This document shows, piece by piece, positions 10,001-18,851 of a stretch of 64,000 bases of DNA. The position numbers were made by a program, and so were the translations under genes. Positions within the stretch are counted from its first letter, which is position 1, and every line of letters begins with the position of its first letter. The DNA is from Symsagittifera roscoffensis (Eukaryota > Xenacoelomorpha > Acoela > Convolutidae). The notes under the pieces were generated by a model. The model did not search any database and was not told where the DNA came from. It worked only from the letters and a program-made list of their open reading frames with translations. The DNA is taken from NCBI RefSeq assembly GCF_963678635.1, contig NC_087066.1:51912312-51976311 (forward strand), given 5' to 3'.

Positions 10001-11445
10001 ACATCAATGTGCATTATTGTCTGGTCGCTCGGTTCGCTCAAGTTTCTGGTTACCTCGTGGCCACCCACTGTGATTATCGACATTATTCTAGCCCCGATTT
10101 TTGATATGACGAATGGTTTTCCTGTCACCATCTTTACAGTGTTACAATTTCCATTCTTTGTCGAGCCCGATACAGCCTCTGGTGCTGGATTCGATCCAGC
10201 TAATGCTTCGTTGAAATTCTGCTTTACGATCTCCTGCTTTAGTCGTTGTTCTATTTCTTTCGCTGCCAGGTCCTGCTTCACTTTGTTGATGGCCTCCGCT
10301 GCCGCCTTTTCGTAATCTATTTCTGGGGCTTTCTTCGCCGTGGCCTCTGCTGCACTACCACATTGTGTTACAGTTTTCATTGATTTCGTTGGTAGCTCCA
10401 CATTTGGTCCCTCAAGTTTCTTCGTCTCAAATTCACCTTGTCTGTTTCTCTGGTTCTGCACCGCTGCTAGCGCCAACTTGTGTTTCGGATGACTCTGATT
10501 CTTGACCGCTTCCCAAAACAACGGACAGTCCATCCTGAAGTGCCCTTCTTGATTGCAGAAGAAGCATCTTGCTCCTATTTTGGTGATCAAGCCGCTATAG
10601 AACTCGTGTTCTTCCATTTGACTCATATCTTCCTCATCAGGTGCATATCCCAAACTCTTCATGCCCTGTTTGTATGTCGTGCAATCCGCCACATGATGAT
10701 CAACTGACCCGCAGTTAGCACACGACCTGCGTTTGTCCATGTCATCTCTGGGCTTGTACCATGGCGACCTCTGTGGCTGACTCCCCCCTTGGGTGTTTCT
10801 GTTGTCTGAGTACGAGTATTTCTTGGGTTTCATCAGCATGTACTCCCTTGACTTCTGCCTCATCTCTTCTGGAGTTGGCGCATTATCTTTCGACAATGTG
10901 TAATACGTTGCTAACATCGTTCTCAAGTCATCACTCTTTACCCCATCAATGAACTTTGAGGCTATGCTGAAGTTTCTTCTATTGGTAGATTCTTCTGGGT
11001 CACTCCTCCTTCTCAAGCTCTCGAGATCATCTAGGAACCTGTCTATCGATTCGTCATCTCTCTGTCTCCTTTTTTCAAATCGCATCATCGCTTGATGACC
11101 CTTCATGCCTGAGCCGAATCTATTCAACAGTATTTCAAAGATTTTGTCCGCGGTATCGCGTTCTTCTTCTTTCTTCGCAATCACGCATTTTAATGCTGTG
11201 CCTTCTAAATTGCTGAGTATGGCTGTGCATGCTTGTCTTTCATCGTTCAAGTTGTCCTGTTCTAGGTGTAATCTCATCACTTCCACCCAAGTATCAATGC
11301 ATCCATCAGAGTCATCTTTGAATTCTTTTGGCTTTTTGAATGTTTTTCTGGATTTTCCCTCTCTTCTATCATTCGAGTCAGTGTTCCTCGTGGCGAAGGC
11401 CTCTAGAGTTCTATTCATCATTTCCCAAGTGCTTGCCCATGTCAT
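7096..11445 (-). CDS. ORF B: Gag-protease-reverse transcriptase-RNase H polyprotein
   Basis: 1449 residues. Capsid-like helices span about 34-210. Two CCHC zinc knuckles follow, C242-C245-H250-C255 and C294-C297-H302-C307, both CX2CX4HX4C, which bind RNA. A Lys/Ala/Glu-rich linker lies near 365-415. The retropepsin aspartate is in FLDTGAALSVIP (Asp601) with the partner ILGRDF near 674-679. RT has the CDFRYLN and LDLGSAFWQVPL blocks and the YVDD box at 1087-1090. RNase H has TDAS near 1236, Glu1282 and Asp1350, with the Ty3-type tether domain afterwards. Gag and Pol are in one frame here, so no Gag/Pol shift is visible between capsid and protease. The start ATG overlaps the ORF A stop as ATGA, suggesting termination-reinitiation or frameshift from ORF A. 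Integrase is absent from this ORF and sits in ORF C. Confidence 0.95.
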   Translation of the reverse strand: MTWASTWEMMNRTLEAFATRNTDSNDRREGKSRKTFKKPKEFKDDSDGCIDTWVEVMRLHLEQDNLNDERQACTAILSNLEGTALKCVIAKKEEERDTADKIFEILLNRFGSGMKGHQAMMRFEKRRQRDDESIDRFLDDLESLRRRSDPEESTNRRNFSIASKFIDGVKSDDLRTMLATYYTLSKDNAPTPEEMRQKSREYMLMKPKKYSYSDNRNTQGGSQPQRSPWYKPRDDMDKRRSCANCGSVDHHVADCTTYKQGMKSLGYAPDEEDMSQMEEHEFYSGLITKIGARCFFCNQEGHFRMDCPLFWEAVKNQSHPKHKLALAAVQNQRNRQGEFETKKLEGPNVELPTKSMKTVTQCGSAAEATAKKAPEIDYEKAAAEAINKVKQDLAAKEIEQRLKQEIVKQNFNEALAGSNPAPEAVSGSTKNGNCNTVKMVTGKPFVISKIGARIMSIITVGGHEVTRNLSEPSDQTIMHIDVYADYLSLISPQSTSRALRALLTRGGSKSVRVDNRYTEAYGPHEVMLNIDGINIYTKTMMTCDEDLIGQIYVGKEELKVRSIGHCAMLEEDAMHIGTEADVTGHVLDISGKKTQLRGFLDTGAALSVIPIETWERMGFNKDDLIDSKIRLSAANKGALRVLGRTPIIALNLGERNLWMSFLVVENLDESDQFILGRDFIRNFDVAIDLNNAMFRIRNPNRRYAIKPVNLIMANESKAPVFLSRRVRLKANEAAIVGLRMKNYNELSDNKQVCVVPNPNSQSAAVLGRSFSITKSGLCVSVLLNTLDIPITIQRRRKLGYALPVKTRYETIENSKQNEVVDCPNHRDKICILRQLQKIKDSSGLIKSLKSETDDGLSSCSNFPERPTLDEMQTDKSVLPEIEHLRGKLKDEQLEAIKDVLERNEEIFSKHKADIGCCNFVEHEIELEENAVPHREGARRMTPHKSEACRKEIETLLEYDMIEPSKSPWACGVVMAKKKGDQLRFCCDFRYLNSVTVKDAYPIPRIDESLSKLGDAKFFTTLDLGSAFWQVPLRKQDRDKTGFACELGLFQWKRMPFGLCNATATFQRLMAHALIGVTKKYGNLVMCYVDDVVIATPTLEDHIERLDEVFACMKRSGLKCKPSKCEILKDSIKYLGRMVDKHGIRPDPDAVEAVLTWKSPKTEHQLMSFLGFANYYREFIKGYADKVYPMQQLMRHKGKKFTWNNAAEESFKRIKKELCEAPVLGMPTEKGMYVLDTDASVVAISGILHQEQEWNGKTVLRPIAYGSKVLSDTEMKYGAPKAEMFAVVTFVEKYRAYLGSEPFKLRVDNRALSWLKTYSMDQSYIGRWIVRLDGYNMIIEHRTRDKHQNADSLCKKTEFYERQEQREADRPEIKDGFSFMDKETYDGLPLTRWLDKSGKPIEDHPELPKELPEKTILKKSRRIPVEIMLKSKIVRETLKAKGYDLDQVEA

Positions 11446-12611
11446 AGCATCCGGACCTGCGTTGCTGTTAGCTGTTGAGTCCCCGGACCAGTCGTTGTAC
11501 TTGACGTTCCATTCTTCATGATCGTTTTAGTAGCTGTTGGTGCTATGCTCACCGTGTCCCGGGTTAAGGGCAACGGTGTCGATTGCCGTTTGTTCCTTTG
11601 TGGTTCCACAAAGTCAACTCTGGTGCCTTGCGTGCGATCCGCTGCCGGTCTTTCTTGTGAGGTAGAATTTCTCAAGATTGCATCCAATTTCGCCTGTATT
11701 GCACTCGAACTTTCGGCCTGATTCTTGCCCATTGTGTCCATTCTCTTTTCCAGGCCACCTAATTGGCTGTTGACATCATCATATCGGTTTTTCAACAGTT
11801 GCATATCTTTTTTGATGTTCTTATCTCGTTCTTCATTGGTGGCGTCTACCTTATCTGACATCTCCTTGAGTCTCTCATCTGTTGCCTTGGCCAGGTTAAA
11901 GTAACTATCTAGATACTCGTGTTTGTTGTATCTTAACTCTTTTCTTATCACTTCTCTGTCCTCTTCGCTGTGCTTTAGTTTTTTGTCAATCTGATTCAGT
12001 TTCGCCATCAAGTCACCCAGCTCAATCGTAGCCTCTTCATGATCAGCCGTCGGTCTGTTTTTGGCCGTAGCCTCTGCTTTAGTTTGTTCCTCCCCCGGAT
12101 TGGCTTCTGTCGTCTTCGTGCTCACTGTCCCAAATGTTCGCGCTCTTTCAGCTTTTGGCTCTTCGGTCATGTTTTCTTTCGTTTTTAATCCGACCATCAT
12201 CGCCAACTTTTCTGTAAAAGATGTCTTTTTTACTTGAGAGTCTTCTTTCACCGTTTCCTCGGTGTTGCCTATTGCATCTTCCACATTGCCTATTGGTGAG
12301 AACTCTATGGGATTCGGGTTCGGTTCTTCTGCTTTGGGCATTGGGGTTGACTCCGTCGCCATTTTCCCTGTTTCATCCACACTTTGATCGGGTGTCTCTA
12401 GATCAATCTCGATGGTGGGTTCTACTCGTTCCCCTTCCGTGCCCTCTTTTGCTCTGTTCTCCGTTGTACTCCTTGTGCTGACCATATTAACTGAAAAGCT
12501 CTTCTTTGTTATCTTCGGACCCATTGATGTTGTTTTGCGTAGCAACGAATTATACTTTGTCTTTGCTTCGGTAGATCTTTTTTCAGCTACCGGTACCCTG
12601 CTCCGCCTCAT
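11442..12611 (-). CDS. ORF A: coiled-coil protein upstream of Gag
   Basis: 389 residues, hydrophilic. About 60-190 is acidic and Thr/Glu/Pro-rich. About 195-300 is a predicted coiled coil (for example KLNQIDKKLKHSEEDREVI and DKNIKKDMQLLKNRYDDV). The C-terminal 60 residues are Thr/Ser/Arg-rich. No zinc knuckle and no enzyme motif. The stop codon overlaps the ORF B start (ATGA), so translation of the two is probably coupled. It may be an N-terminal Gag or matrix-like part encoded separately, or an accessory assembly protein; I cannot decide. It is the first ORF after the long leader. Confidence 0.75.
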   Translation of the reverse strand: MRRSRVPVAEKRSTEAKTKYNSLLRKTTSMGPKITKKSFSVNMVSTRSTTENRAKEGTEGERVEPTIEIDLETPDQSVDETGKMATESTPMPKAEEPNPNPIEFSPIGNVEDAIGNTEETVKEDSQVKKTSFTEKLAMMVGLKTKENMTEEPKAERARTFGTVSTKTTEANPGEEQTKAEATAKNRPTADHEEATIELGDLMAKLNQIDKKLKHSEEDREVIRKELRYNKHEYLDSYFNLAKATDERLKEMSDKVDATNEERDKNIKKDMQLLKNRYDDVNSQLGGLEKRMDTMGKNQAESSSAIQAKLDAILRNSTSQERPAADRTQGTRVDFVEPQRNKRQSTPLPLTRDTVSIAPTATKTIMKNGTSSTTTGPGTQQLTATQVRML

Positions 12612-12896
12612 TATTTACAATTTTTATTATTTACAGTATTATTATCTACAAAATTTCTACTCTAAGGTTAAAACTCTAAGTAAAAAGAAATTGACAATTC
12701 GCTAAAAACAATTTTTCTTAAACTCTTGAAAACTTTTATGTGTTAGGTTAGGATAGGGAATGTGTTGTTATAATTGGTTACTTCAACCTAAGTTAGTACT
12801 CTTGAAGTACCCCCTTCCTAATACTGTTCCAAGACTTTCTCTCTACCGTACCAAGACTATTCAGTGTTATCCCAGTACTTCTTATTGGTATCCTCA

Positions 12897-13349
12897 GACC
12901 AATGTCCCAAGACCAACGTCCCTAGACCAACGTCCCAAGACCAACGTCCCAAGACTAACGTCCCGAGACCAATGTCCCAAGACTAACGTCCCAAGACTAA
13001 TGTCCCAAGACCAATGGCCCAAGACCAACGTCCCAAGACCAATGGCCCAAGACTAATACCCCAAGACTAACGTCCCAAGACCAATGGCCCAAGACCAACG
13101 TCCCAAGACTAATGTCCCAAGACCAATGGCCCAAGACTAATGTCCCAAGACCAATGGCCCAAGACCAACGTCCCAAGACTAATGTCCCAAGACCAATGGC
13201 CCAAGACCAACGTCCCAAGACTAATGTCCCAAGACTAATGTCCCAAGACTAACGTCCCAAGACCAATGGCCCAAGACCAACGTCCCAAGACTAATGTCCC
13301 AAGACCAACGTCCCAAGACTAACGTCCCAAGACCAATGGCCCAAGACTG
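12897..13349. repeat. 14-bp minisatellite (CCAAGACCAACGTC and variants)
   Basis: About 32 head-to-tail copies of a 14-bp unit with three main variants differing at the last six bases (CAACGTC, TAATGTC, CAATGGC). The array decays into degenerate CCCAAGACTG copies to about 13470. It is open in several frames and yields Trp/Gly/Leu-rich conceptual peptides, which I do not take as genes. It lies in the retroelement leader. Confidence 0.95.
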
Positions 13350-14372
13350 TTTTGTACCAAGACTGCTCTGGCCCAAGACTGCCCCAAGGCTGCACTGTCC
13401 CAAGACTGTGTTGCCCCAAGACTGTCCCCAGACTGCAATGTCCCAAGACTTCTTCGGTACTGTCCCAAGACTCGTCACTGAGTGTCTGGATATCGGATCT
13501 CTTTCTTCTTCGTTGTAGGGACTTCTTGATTCACTGTACCTTGTACCACCACTCAAGCTCTAGTGAAAATCCCAAAAACCCTCTCTTAATGGCCAAATGC
13601 TAACCCCCCTTTTTGAATTACCTCTTTTTCTATGTTCCAAGCAACTTGAAACCAAAACCTGTGCGCAGGTATCTTGTGATCACCTGTTCGTATAAAAACC
13701 AATCGCAAATCCTCACCAAAATGCAACAATAAATAAAAAAAAAAATTTTAAACAAGAAAAAATAATAAAACAGAGAAATCAACCAACCTAAAATTCAAAG
13801 GAGACAAATGTCGACCTTCTGTCGAAAAAAAATGTCTGGTACCTAACTGCCACGCGTTTTCCTCCCCCCACTAGCGATCTTATGGGGTATCACAAAAACT
13901 GTCTATATCCGTTCCCCCCTACCAATCCAACCAGCGTACCAATCTAAACTCGAGTTAAATTTTGGATATCCACCTATTATTACCAACGCGTGTTGATGGC
14001 TAATGTAACTAAATCAACGATGTCGATTAATTAGTTACTCTAATTTCCCCCCTTTTTACAATTTACAACCGCCAACCTCTAACCTAACCAGCCCCCCTAC
14101 TAACCTCCCCCCTCTTTAGCCCCCCTCTTAAGCCGAAAAATCCCTTAAGCGCCGGGTGCTAAACCTCTCGAGAGAAAACCGTAGACCTGTTTCCAGGCCT
14201 GCTTGAGTAAAAACTGCCTCAAAACAATGGGATTCCGCTTATCCAATTTTACACTTATTTCCTATAATGTAATGTGGATTCTAACGATACCCGTTGTTCG
14301 ACTTGAGAACACCCCTGTGCGTCCTCTTGTAGTGGTCCTGTGCTGGTTGTCTCTGTTCTGCACTTGACAGCA

Positions 14373-14510
14373 GAACCACTTTCCCACTCGACTGGTCACT
14401 TCTTCCAATCAAGTCTCCTAGTGGTCCGTTTCGATCCTTGTGAACCACTTTCCCACTCGACTGGTCACCCTTTCCAGTCAAGTCTCCTAGTGGTCCGGTT
14501 GGGTCGCAAT
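14373..14510. repeat. Tandem duplication (69 bp x 2) of a stem-loop in the leader
   Basis: Two adjacent copies each begin GAACCACTTTCCCACTCGAC. Each contains an inverted pair, CCACT-GACTGG facing CCAGTC/CCAATC-AGTGG, with a loop of about 9 bases. The second copy has a perfect 6-bp inner stem (GACTGG/CCAGTC). Position just inside the candidate primer-binding site is typical of packaging or dimerisation signals; that role is inference. Confidence 0.8.
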
Positions 14511-14532
14511 CTATCTGAAAACCCTTAACAAC

Positions 14533-14550
14533 GCCCCCCACTCGGGCACC
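14533..14550 (-). promoter_or_regulatory. Candidate primer-binding site
   Basis: On the sense strand the bases after the candidate LTR end read GTAA then GGTGCCCGAGTGGGG, which resembles the GGxGCCC start of many retroelement primer-binding sites. The first T of the usual TGG is missing and the tRNA cannot be named. Weak call. Confidence 0.3.
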
Positions 14551-14554
14551 TTAC

Positions 14555-15777
14555 TGAAGTCACTGGTTTAAATTGCTAGATTGATCGAAACGATCGGTTT
14601 TATAAAACAGTATGTGTATACTATTTAATTAATACAAAGGTTTGATCCAACTAATTTGGTATCAAAGTCACTGTCTTTTTTCGTTTTATGGTTTTTGTTC
14701 CTTTTTGTATTCTTTTTTGCTCGTGTTTTTGTCCCCCTAGTTGCCCCCCTTCACTCGGTTAGCTAAACCTCGTTCGGAGAGCGTACCAGGAAGTTTTCTT
14801 GAGTTTTCCTAAAAAGCTATCACGGTACAACCGGAAGGCTTACACGTTCCCGCTGAACCGTACCACCGGTACTCTAGAATGGGCATGTAGCCCGGAGCTG
14901 TGTCAAGTGGGTTCGACTCCGTAGTCATGATGTCGTAAAAACACCCAGGAGCGCCATAAAAACACTATGTAACATTCGTCTACTGTAGTCACACATGAGG
15001 CTTAAGAAAAATAGGCCCTATAACCATTGGCTCAAGAGTCAGGGACACTATCTCTTGTGTTTTTCTACCTAAAGAACGGTCGGAGCCAATTCGGTTCGCT
15101 TGCGACATGAGACTGGAACCCGTTACAGCTTAAAGGCCACTACCAGAATACCCCCCCACTCTAGAAATAAAAACGTCCCCATACTTAGGTCTCGAAATAC
15201 CCAAAATACATGAACGCCGTTAAAAACCGGGTCGGAACAATCCGCTTAGTTACTTTTTATTAGACAGTGGAACTTTGATCGATTTCAGATGGATCAACCT
15301 AAAACTCGCCTTATCTCAACATAACTATCATAAAATACACTCGAGAAATTTAAATTGAGAACTCACATGTCGATGCACTTGAGTATGAGGAGTTACTAAA
15401 AGATAAGCAGCTCGAGAATCAAATAATATAACTAAATAAGTTTGATGCTAATTAGTTTTAACCACAGAAGTAAGTTCTGTCTCAAGAATCAAAGTTTCTG
15501 CATGAACCATCGGGACACTTGAGTTGTCCTCTCTTCCATTTGAATAATCGTCCTTTCTCAAGTCTGTGTTCTATTCTCCAGTTTTCGGGATAAGACAGCT
15601 CTACCCTCTTATTATTTCGTATCGAGAAATTGCGAATAGCAATTTCCTGCCTTTTTCTTGAGTAGTTTCCCGCAATTGTTAATTCGGACGTTCTGATTTT
15701 TCACTTTTTGTTTTCAGTTGGTTCGAGAAAACTGAGCATGACAGGCTCCATTCGAAATTTTTAAAATTAAAACTTCA
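14555..15777 (-). repeat. Candidate 5' LTR of the retroelement (1223 bp)
   Basis: The segment is bounded by a 6-bp inverted repeat TGAAGT...ACTTCA, of the usual TG...CA kind, and it borders the candidate primer-binding site. On the - strand it has an AATAAA near 15250. Sequence character changes from mixed to AT-rich host DNA just after its right end. The other LTR is outside the window, so this cannot be confirmed by comparison here. Confidence 0.4.
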
Positions 15778-16160
15778 CTCCAAAATTACGTGTTTCTCAA
15801 GGTCAAACCTCCAGACATGACCGACTGGCACATTTTGACCACATATCATAGCTGTGATCTCTCTTATCGAACGTCTATCCATTTTCTCTTGAGATCTGAC
15901 TACTCGAATTTTTCAGTGTCGTCGTGCACGAATCACCTCTTAAAAAGATTTTATGAGCAAATTTGGCTTGTGATGTTTCTATCTGCAGGTCGATTGGAAC
16001 AACATTGCAAATAATTTCCAGTTTCTCTTCTGCGTGCGGGTATTGAGATGCCGTCGCTTCATGCAACATCCGGTACCACAAACTGTTGTTTCTAAACCAT
16101 GAAGATTCCGACCAAATATGAGCAAGATAAGTCCACCGATGTTAGAAAGACCACCGAAAG
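15778..16160. other. AT-rich host DNA, no gene seen
   Basis: Host-like sequence after the retroelement. ORFs of about 70 codons on both strands overlap each other and resemble no protein I know. Confidence 0.4.
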
Positions 16161-16522
16161 AACTGGCTTTGGTAGAGACGGTGAAAAGCACGTAGAGCTT
16201 TGTTTAGACGCTGGCCAGTCGTTTTATAGCTTAGCTTTATTTTCCGTCGACATGTACTACCGGGCGAATGTTACATCTAGGGCATATATCTGAAAATACA
16301 CAGTTTGTATACGGCGAAAGGAAATCTATTTAATAAGGTTATCACAACAATAAGTAATGACTTAAATAGTAATTACTTTGTCGACCCGATGTTAATGGGC
16401 CACACATTGAACTGGCTTTGGTAGAGACGGTTAAAAGCATGCGAAGCTGTGTTTAGACGCTAGCCAGTCGTTTCATAACCTATTTTTTTTTTCCGTCGGT
16501 ATGTACTTCTGTTGAATGTTAC
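16161..16522. repeat. Direct repeat, two copies of about 113 bp
   Basis: 16161-16273 and 16410-16522 both start AACTGGCTTTGGTAGAGACG and run through CCAGTCGTTT and CCGTCG to GAATGTTACA. They are 249 bp apart. Confidence 0.8.
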
Positions 16523-16639
16523 ATTGCTGTTTATTTTCTGGGCGAATGTTACACCTTTTGGCGGCTAGAGTATAGTTTTTTGGTCCGCCAGATCCGTCAT
16601 AAAAGCAGTGGAGAAAATAACACTTAAATTCAGTCCTAT

Positions 16640-17110
16640 AAGACTTAAAATCAGCCTACCTATATTATTTCGGCTTAGTGCCCACATTTTGCGTCGTTCG
16701 GCGAGCGAAAAAGTTAGTTCGTGTGTTTTGAGAGTGCGGGGACCTAATAACTTTTTGTTAGTCTCTAAATGTGTGTCCTTAATTTTATGTGTCATTTAAT
16801 TTTTGAATTATTGTTCAGCTTTTTCTTAATTGTTTTTTTTTTGGTTTAATAGGTTTCGGACTGTATTATATCGGCTTAGTGGCCTGGAGGGTGTGGGAAA
16901 CTAATTTTGTTTATGTCTAATGCAGCGTTTTTTTTTGGGGTTTCTGCTTAGGTATTTTTGGCTTTGTTACCGCTTGCTATATTTTCTTCAGATGCTTATT
17001 TCACATTCTATTGCCTTGTGATATTTTTTCTGTTTGAAAAATAGTGTGATTTATTTTGATAGATCTAGTTTTTCCACTTTCGATTTTTTTTTCGACGTCT
17101 ATCGCAAGTG
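16640..17110. repeat. Dispersed repeat with TCGGCTTAGTGGCC motif
   Basis: Motifs such as TTTCGGCTTAGTGCCCAC, ACCTAATAAC and TGATAGATCTAGTTTTTCC recur around 22930-23150 and 57190-57480. The copy lies just upstream of the PDCL3-like gene. Family unknown. Confidence 0.5.
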
Positions 17111-17190
17111 ATGGGAAACTCAGTTGCGCCGTTTAAATTTTCATATGTTATGCAATCATAAATTGTTCTTGGCTGTTTTTCAAGTCAAAA

Positions 17191-18179
17191 ATGCAAGACC
17201 CGAACGAAGACACCGAATGGAACGATGTTCTCAGAGCCAAAGGAATTATACCTCCTAAGGAACCTGAGATCACAGAAGATCAAATTGCTGATATGATTGA
17301 TCAAGCTGTCGAGAAACATGCTAAGGGAGGAAAGGACATGGATGAAATGGATCTAGCTGAGCTTGACGAGATAGAGGATGACATAACTGAAGAAGACGAA
17401 AAAGCTTTTGAAGAGTACAGAAGGAAGCGTATGGCTGAGCTGCAGGTACTTTAAGAGCCTTCTTTATGCAATCTGAGTCCAGACAAAATGTGACGTAAAG
17501 TGGTCTATACCAACAGAACATACTTCATTTTATCCATGTAAACGTAGGACCTCGCAACTGACTTAGTTTCGTTTCAGGCAATGTCATCAAAGCCCCGATT
17601 TGGGTCGGTAGTAGAAATATCTGGCCAAGACTGGGTGCAGGCCATCAACAAGGCTGGCGAAGACATCTGGGTTGTTGTACATTTGTACAAGAATGGAATT
17701 GAATTATGCAACATATTGAATCATCGTTTTGTAGAGCTTGCACAAAAGTTTCCGTTCACAAAGTTCATCAAAGCTGTTGCAACTACATGTATTCCAAGCT
17801 ACCCTGAAAACAACTTGCCAACAATTTTCATCTATCTGAATGGCGAAATGAAGGTACGATTCATAGTTGAAACCTTTTTCTCCTTTACCTTGGACCGCTT
17901 TTTGCCGGACTTTTTTTGTAGATTATTATGAAGCTCGTTAAATTGTACTCAAAAAGCTAAGCGTGAAGTAAATTTTTCCAACCGAAGTTCAACCGCTCGC
18001 TCATAATATGGTATGATTTTTTGTAGGAGAAAATCATCGGTCGAGATAGCTTCCCTTCTGGAAAAGTAACTCTTGAAGACACTGAATGGATTCTGAGCCA
18101 AACCGGCTGCATTGAAACGGATTTGTCAGAAAATCCAAGAAAGCCAATAGAAGACGTCCTCTCCAAAACTATCTATTAA
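17191..18179 (+). CDS. PDCL3: PDCL3-like phosducin family protein (3 exons)
   Basis: Exons 17191-17445, 17578-17853 and 18027-18179, all joined in phase 0 with GT...AG, give 227 residues. The N-terminus MQDPNEDTEWNDVLRAKGII matches the family signature MQDPN.DTEWND, followed by an acidic helix (DLAELDEIEDDITEEDEKA). The thioredoxin-like domain begins near residue 95 (FGSVVEISGQDWV) and contains LYKNGIELC, TCIPSYPENNLPTIFIYLNG and the end motif ENPRKPIEDVL. PDCL3 (VIAF) is a cytosolic co-chaperone of the CCT/TRiC chaperonin that helps fold actin and tubulin and can bind client proteins. The usual acidic C-terminal tail is missing. An acceptor-like TTTTTCAAG sits 6 bases before the ATG. Start chosen by homology. 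Confidence 0.95.
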
Positions 18180-18183
18180 TAAA
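18178..18183 (+). terminator. AATAAA polyadenylation signal of the PDCL3-like gene
   Basis: AATAAA overlaps the TAA stop codon, which would give a very short 3' UTR. Confidence 0.6.
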
Positions 18184-18851
18184 TGAGGAATTAACACTCT
18201 TTAATTTTTATACGCGCATGTATTTTCACCTCAATTTTCTTATGTCTTAAAAAATTGCTAAGCTAATTTATTAATTTTACGTGCCTTCAGAATGGCGGAA
18301 TATAATTGTCCTAAATTCATATTGAAAACTTAATTTATGATCACAAAAAACGTAGTCGAAAAGTGAAGTAGAAAATACCAAGTCAGCTTCAATGATAGGT
18401 TTTTTAATGTTTTTATCATAGGGACAAAAACTGATATACAAAAAAGTGTGTATGAAGCTTGTGTATATGAAACGTCTACACCTATAATTTGTGTAGATGA
18501 ACCAAAGTCTTTTTTCTTTCAAAAGTGTCTTCTCCATTTTTTCAAAAGTGTCTTTTAAAAAAAGGCGCTTAGTATTTAAGTCTTGAATAGTAAGAACAGT
18601 GTTGCATAGAAAGTTTTTTCGAATTATCATAAATCTTACGAGATTTCGAATTTTCAAATCATTACAACGCTCGAAAGGCGCAAGTGAGAGCCCTGACGCG
18701 GTTTTCGTCGCGCGTATTCAGCTGCGGTTGTTTCTGGGGCATGTATACGGCTTCAACGGCAGGTAAAATATTAGCGCTAGTCGATGAGAACACATTTTTC
18801 ATTTCTTCGACCTGAATTGGTCCTTTGATGCCGCAAAGTCTGAGGTGTTAG
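18184..18851. other. Intergenic AT-rich DNA, no gene
   Basis: A - strand open frame of 126 codons at 18277-18657 is rich in Phe, Tyr, Lys and Ile with no family resemblance, as expected of AT-rich non-coding DNA. Confidence 0.5.

Larger units (their letters stand above)
12612..14532 (-). other. Leader of the retroelement, about 1.9 kb, no gene
   Basis: On the element's sense strand this lies between the candidate primer-binding site and ORF A. It holds the 14-bp minisatellite, the duplicated stem-loop, and C-rich tracts on the + strand (G-rich on the sense strand) around 14040-14130. Apparent ORFs in the minisatellite are products of the repeat. I see no protein-coding region. Confidence 0.6.
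1..15777 (-). mobile_element. Large Ty3/Gypsy-like LTR retroelement, 3' end off window
   Basis: Four same-strand ORFs (A 12611-11442, B 11445-7096, C 7071-3805, D 3264 to beyond 1) lie behind a long leader and a candidate 5' LTR. The order capsid, protease, RT, RNase H, integrase is the Ty3/Gypsy order. The whole block is visibly richer in G+C than the AT-rich DNA after about 15,780. The pol ORFs have no internal stops, so the copy looks young. The 3' LTR is not in the window: no sequence matching the inferred LTR start occurs left of ORF C, which fits ORF D lying inside the element. The macrodomain and SGNH cargo are unusual. The outer limits are inferred; the ORF block itself is certain. 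Confidence 0.85.

Noticed and set aside
3905-11521. + strand ORFs of up to 170 codons
   Set aside because: Antisense shadows of the retroelement pol ORFs, rich in Ser, Leu and Cys.
12997-13556. Trp/Gly/Leu-rich repeat-protein ORFs on the - strand and Lys/Pro-rich ones on the + strand
   Set aside because: They are translations of the 14-bp minisatellite, open in several frames because the unit lacks stops.
14900-14930. tRNA-like GTGGGTTCGACTCCGTAGTC in the candidate LTR
   Set aside because: Looks like a B box, but no A box at the right distance and no stems.
18277-18657. 126-aa - strand gene after PDCL3
   Set aside because: Composition (Phe, Tyr, Lys, Ile) is that of random AT-rich DNA; no domain or neighbouring exon seen.
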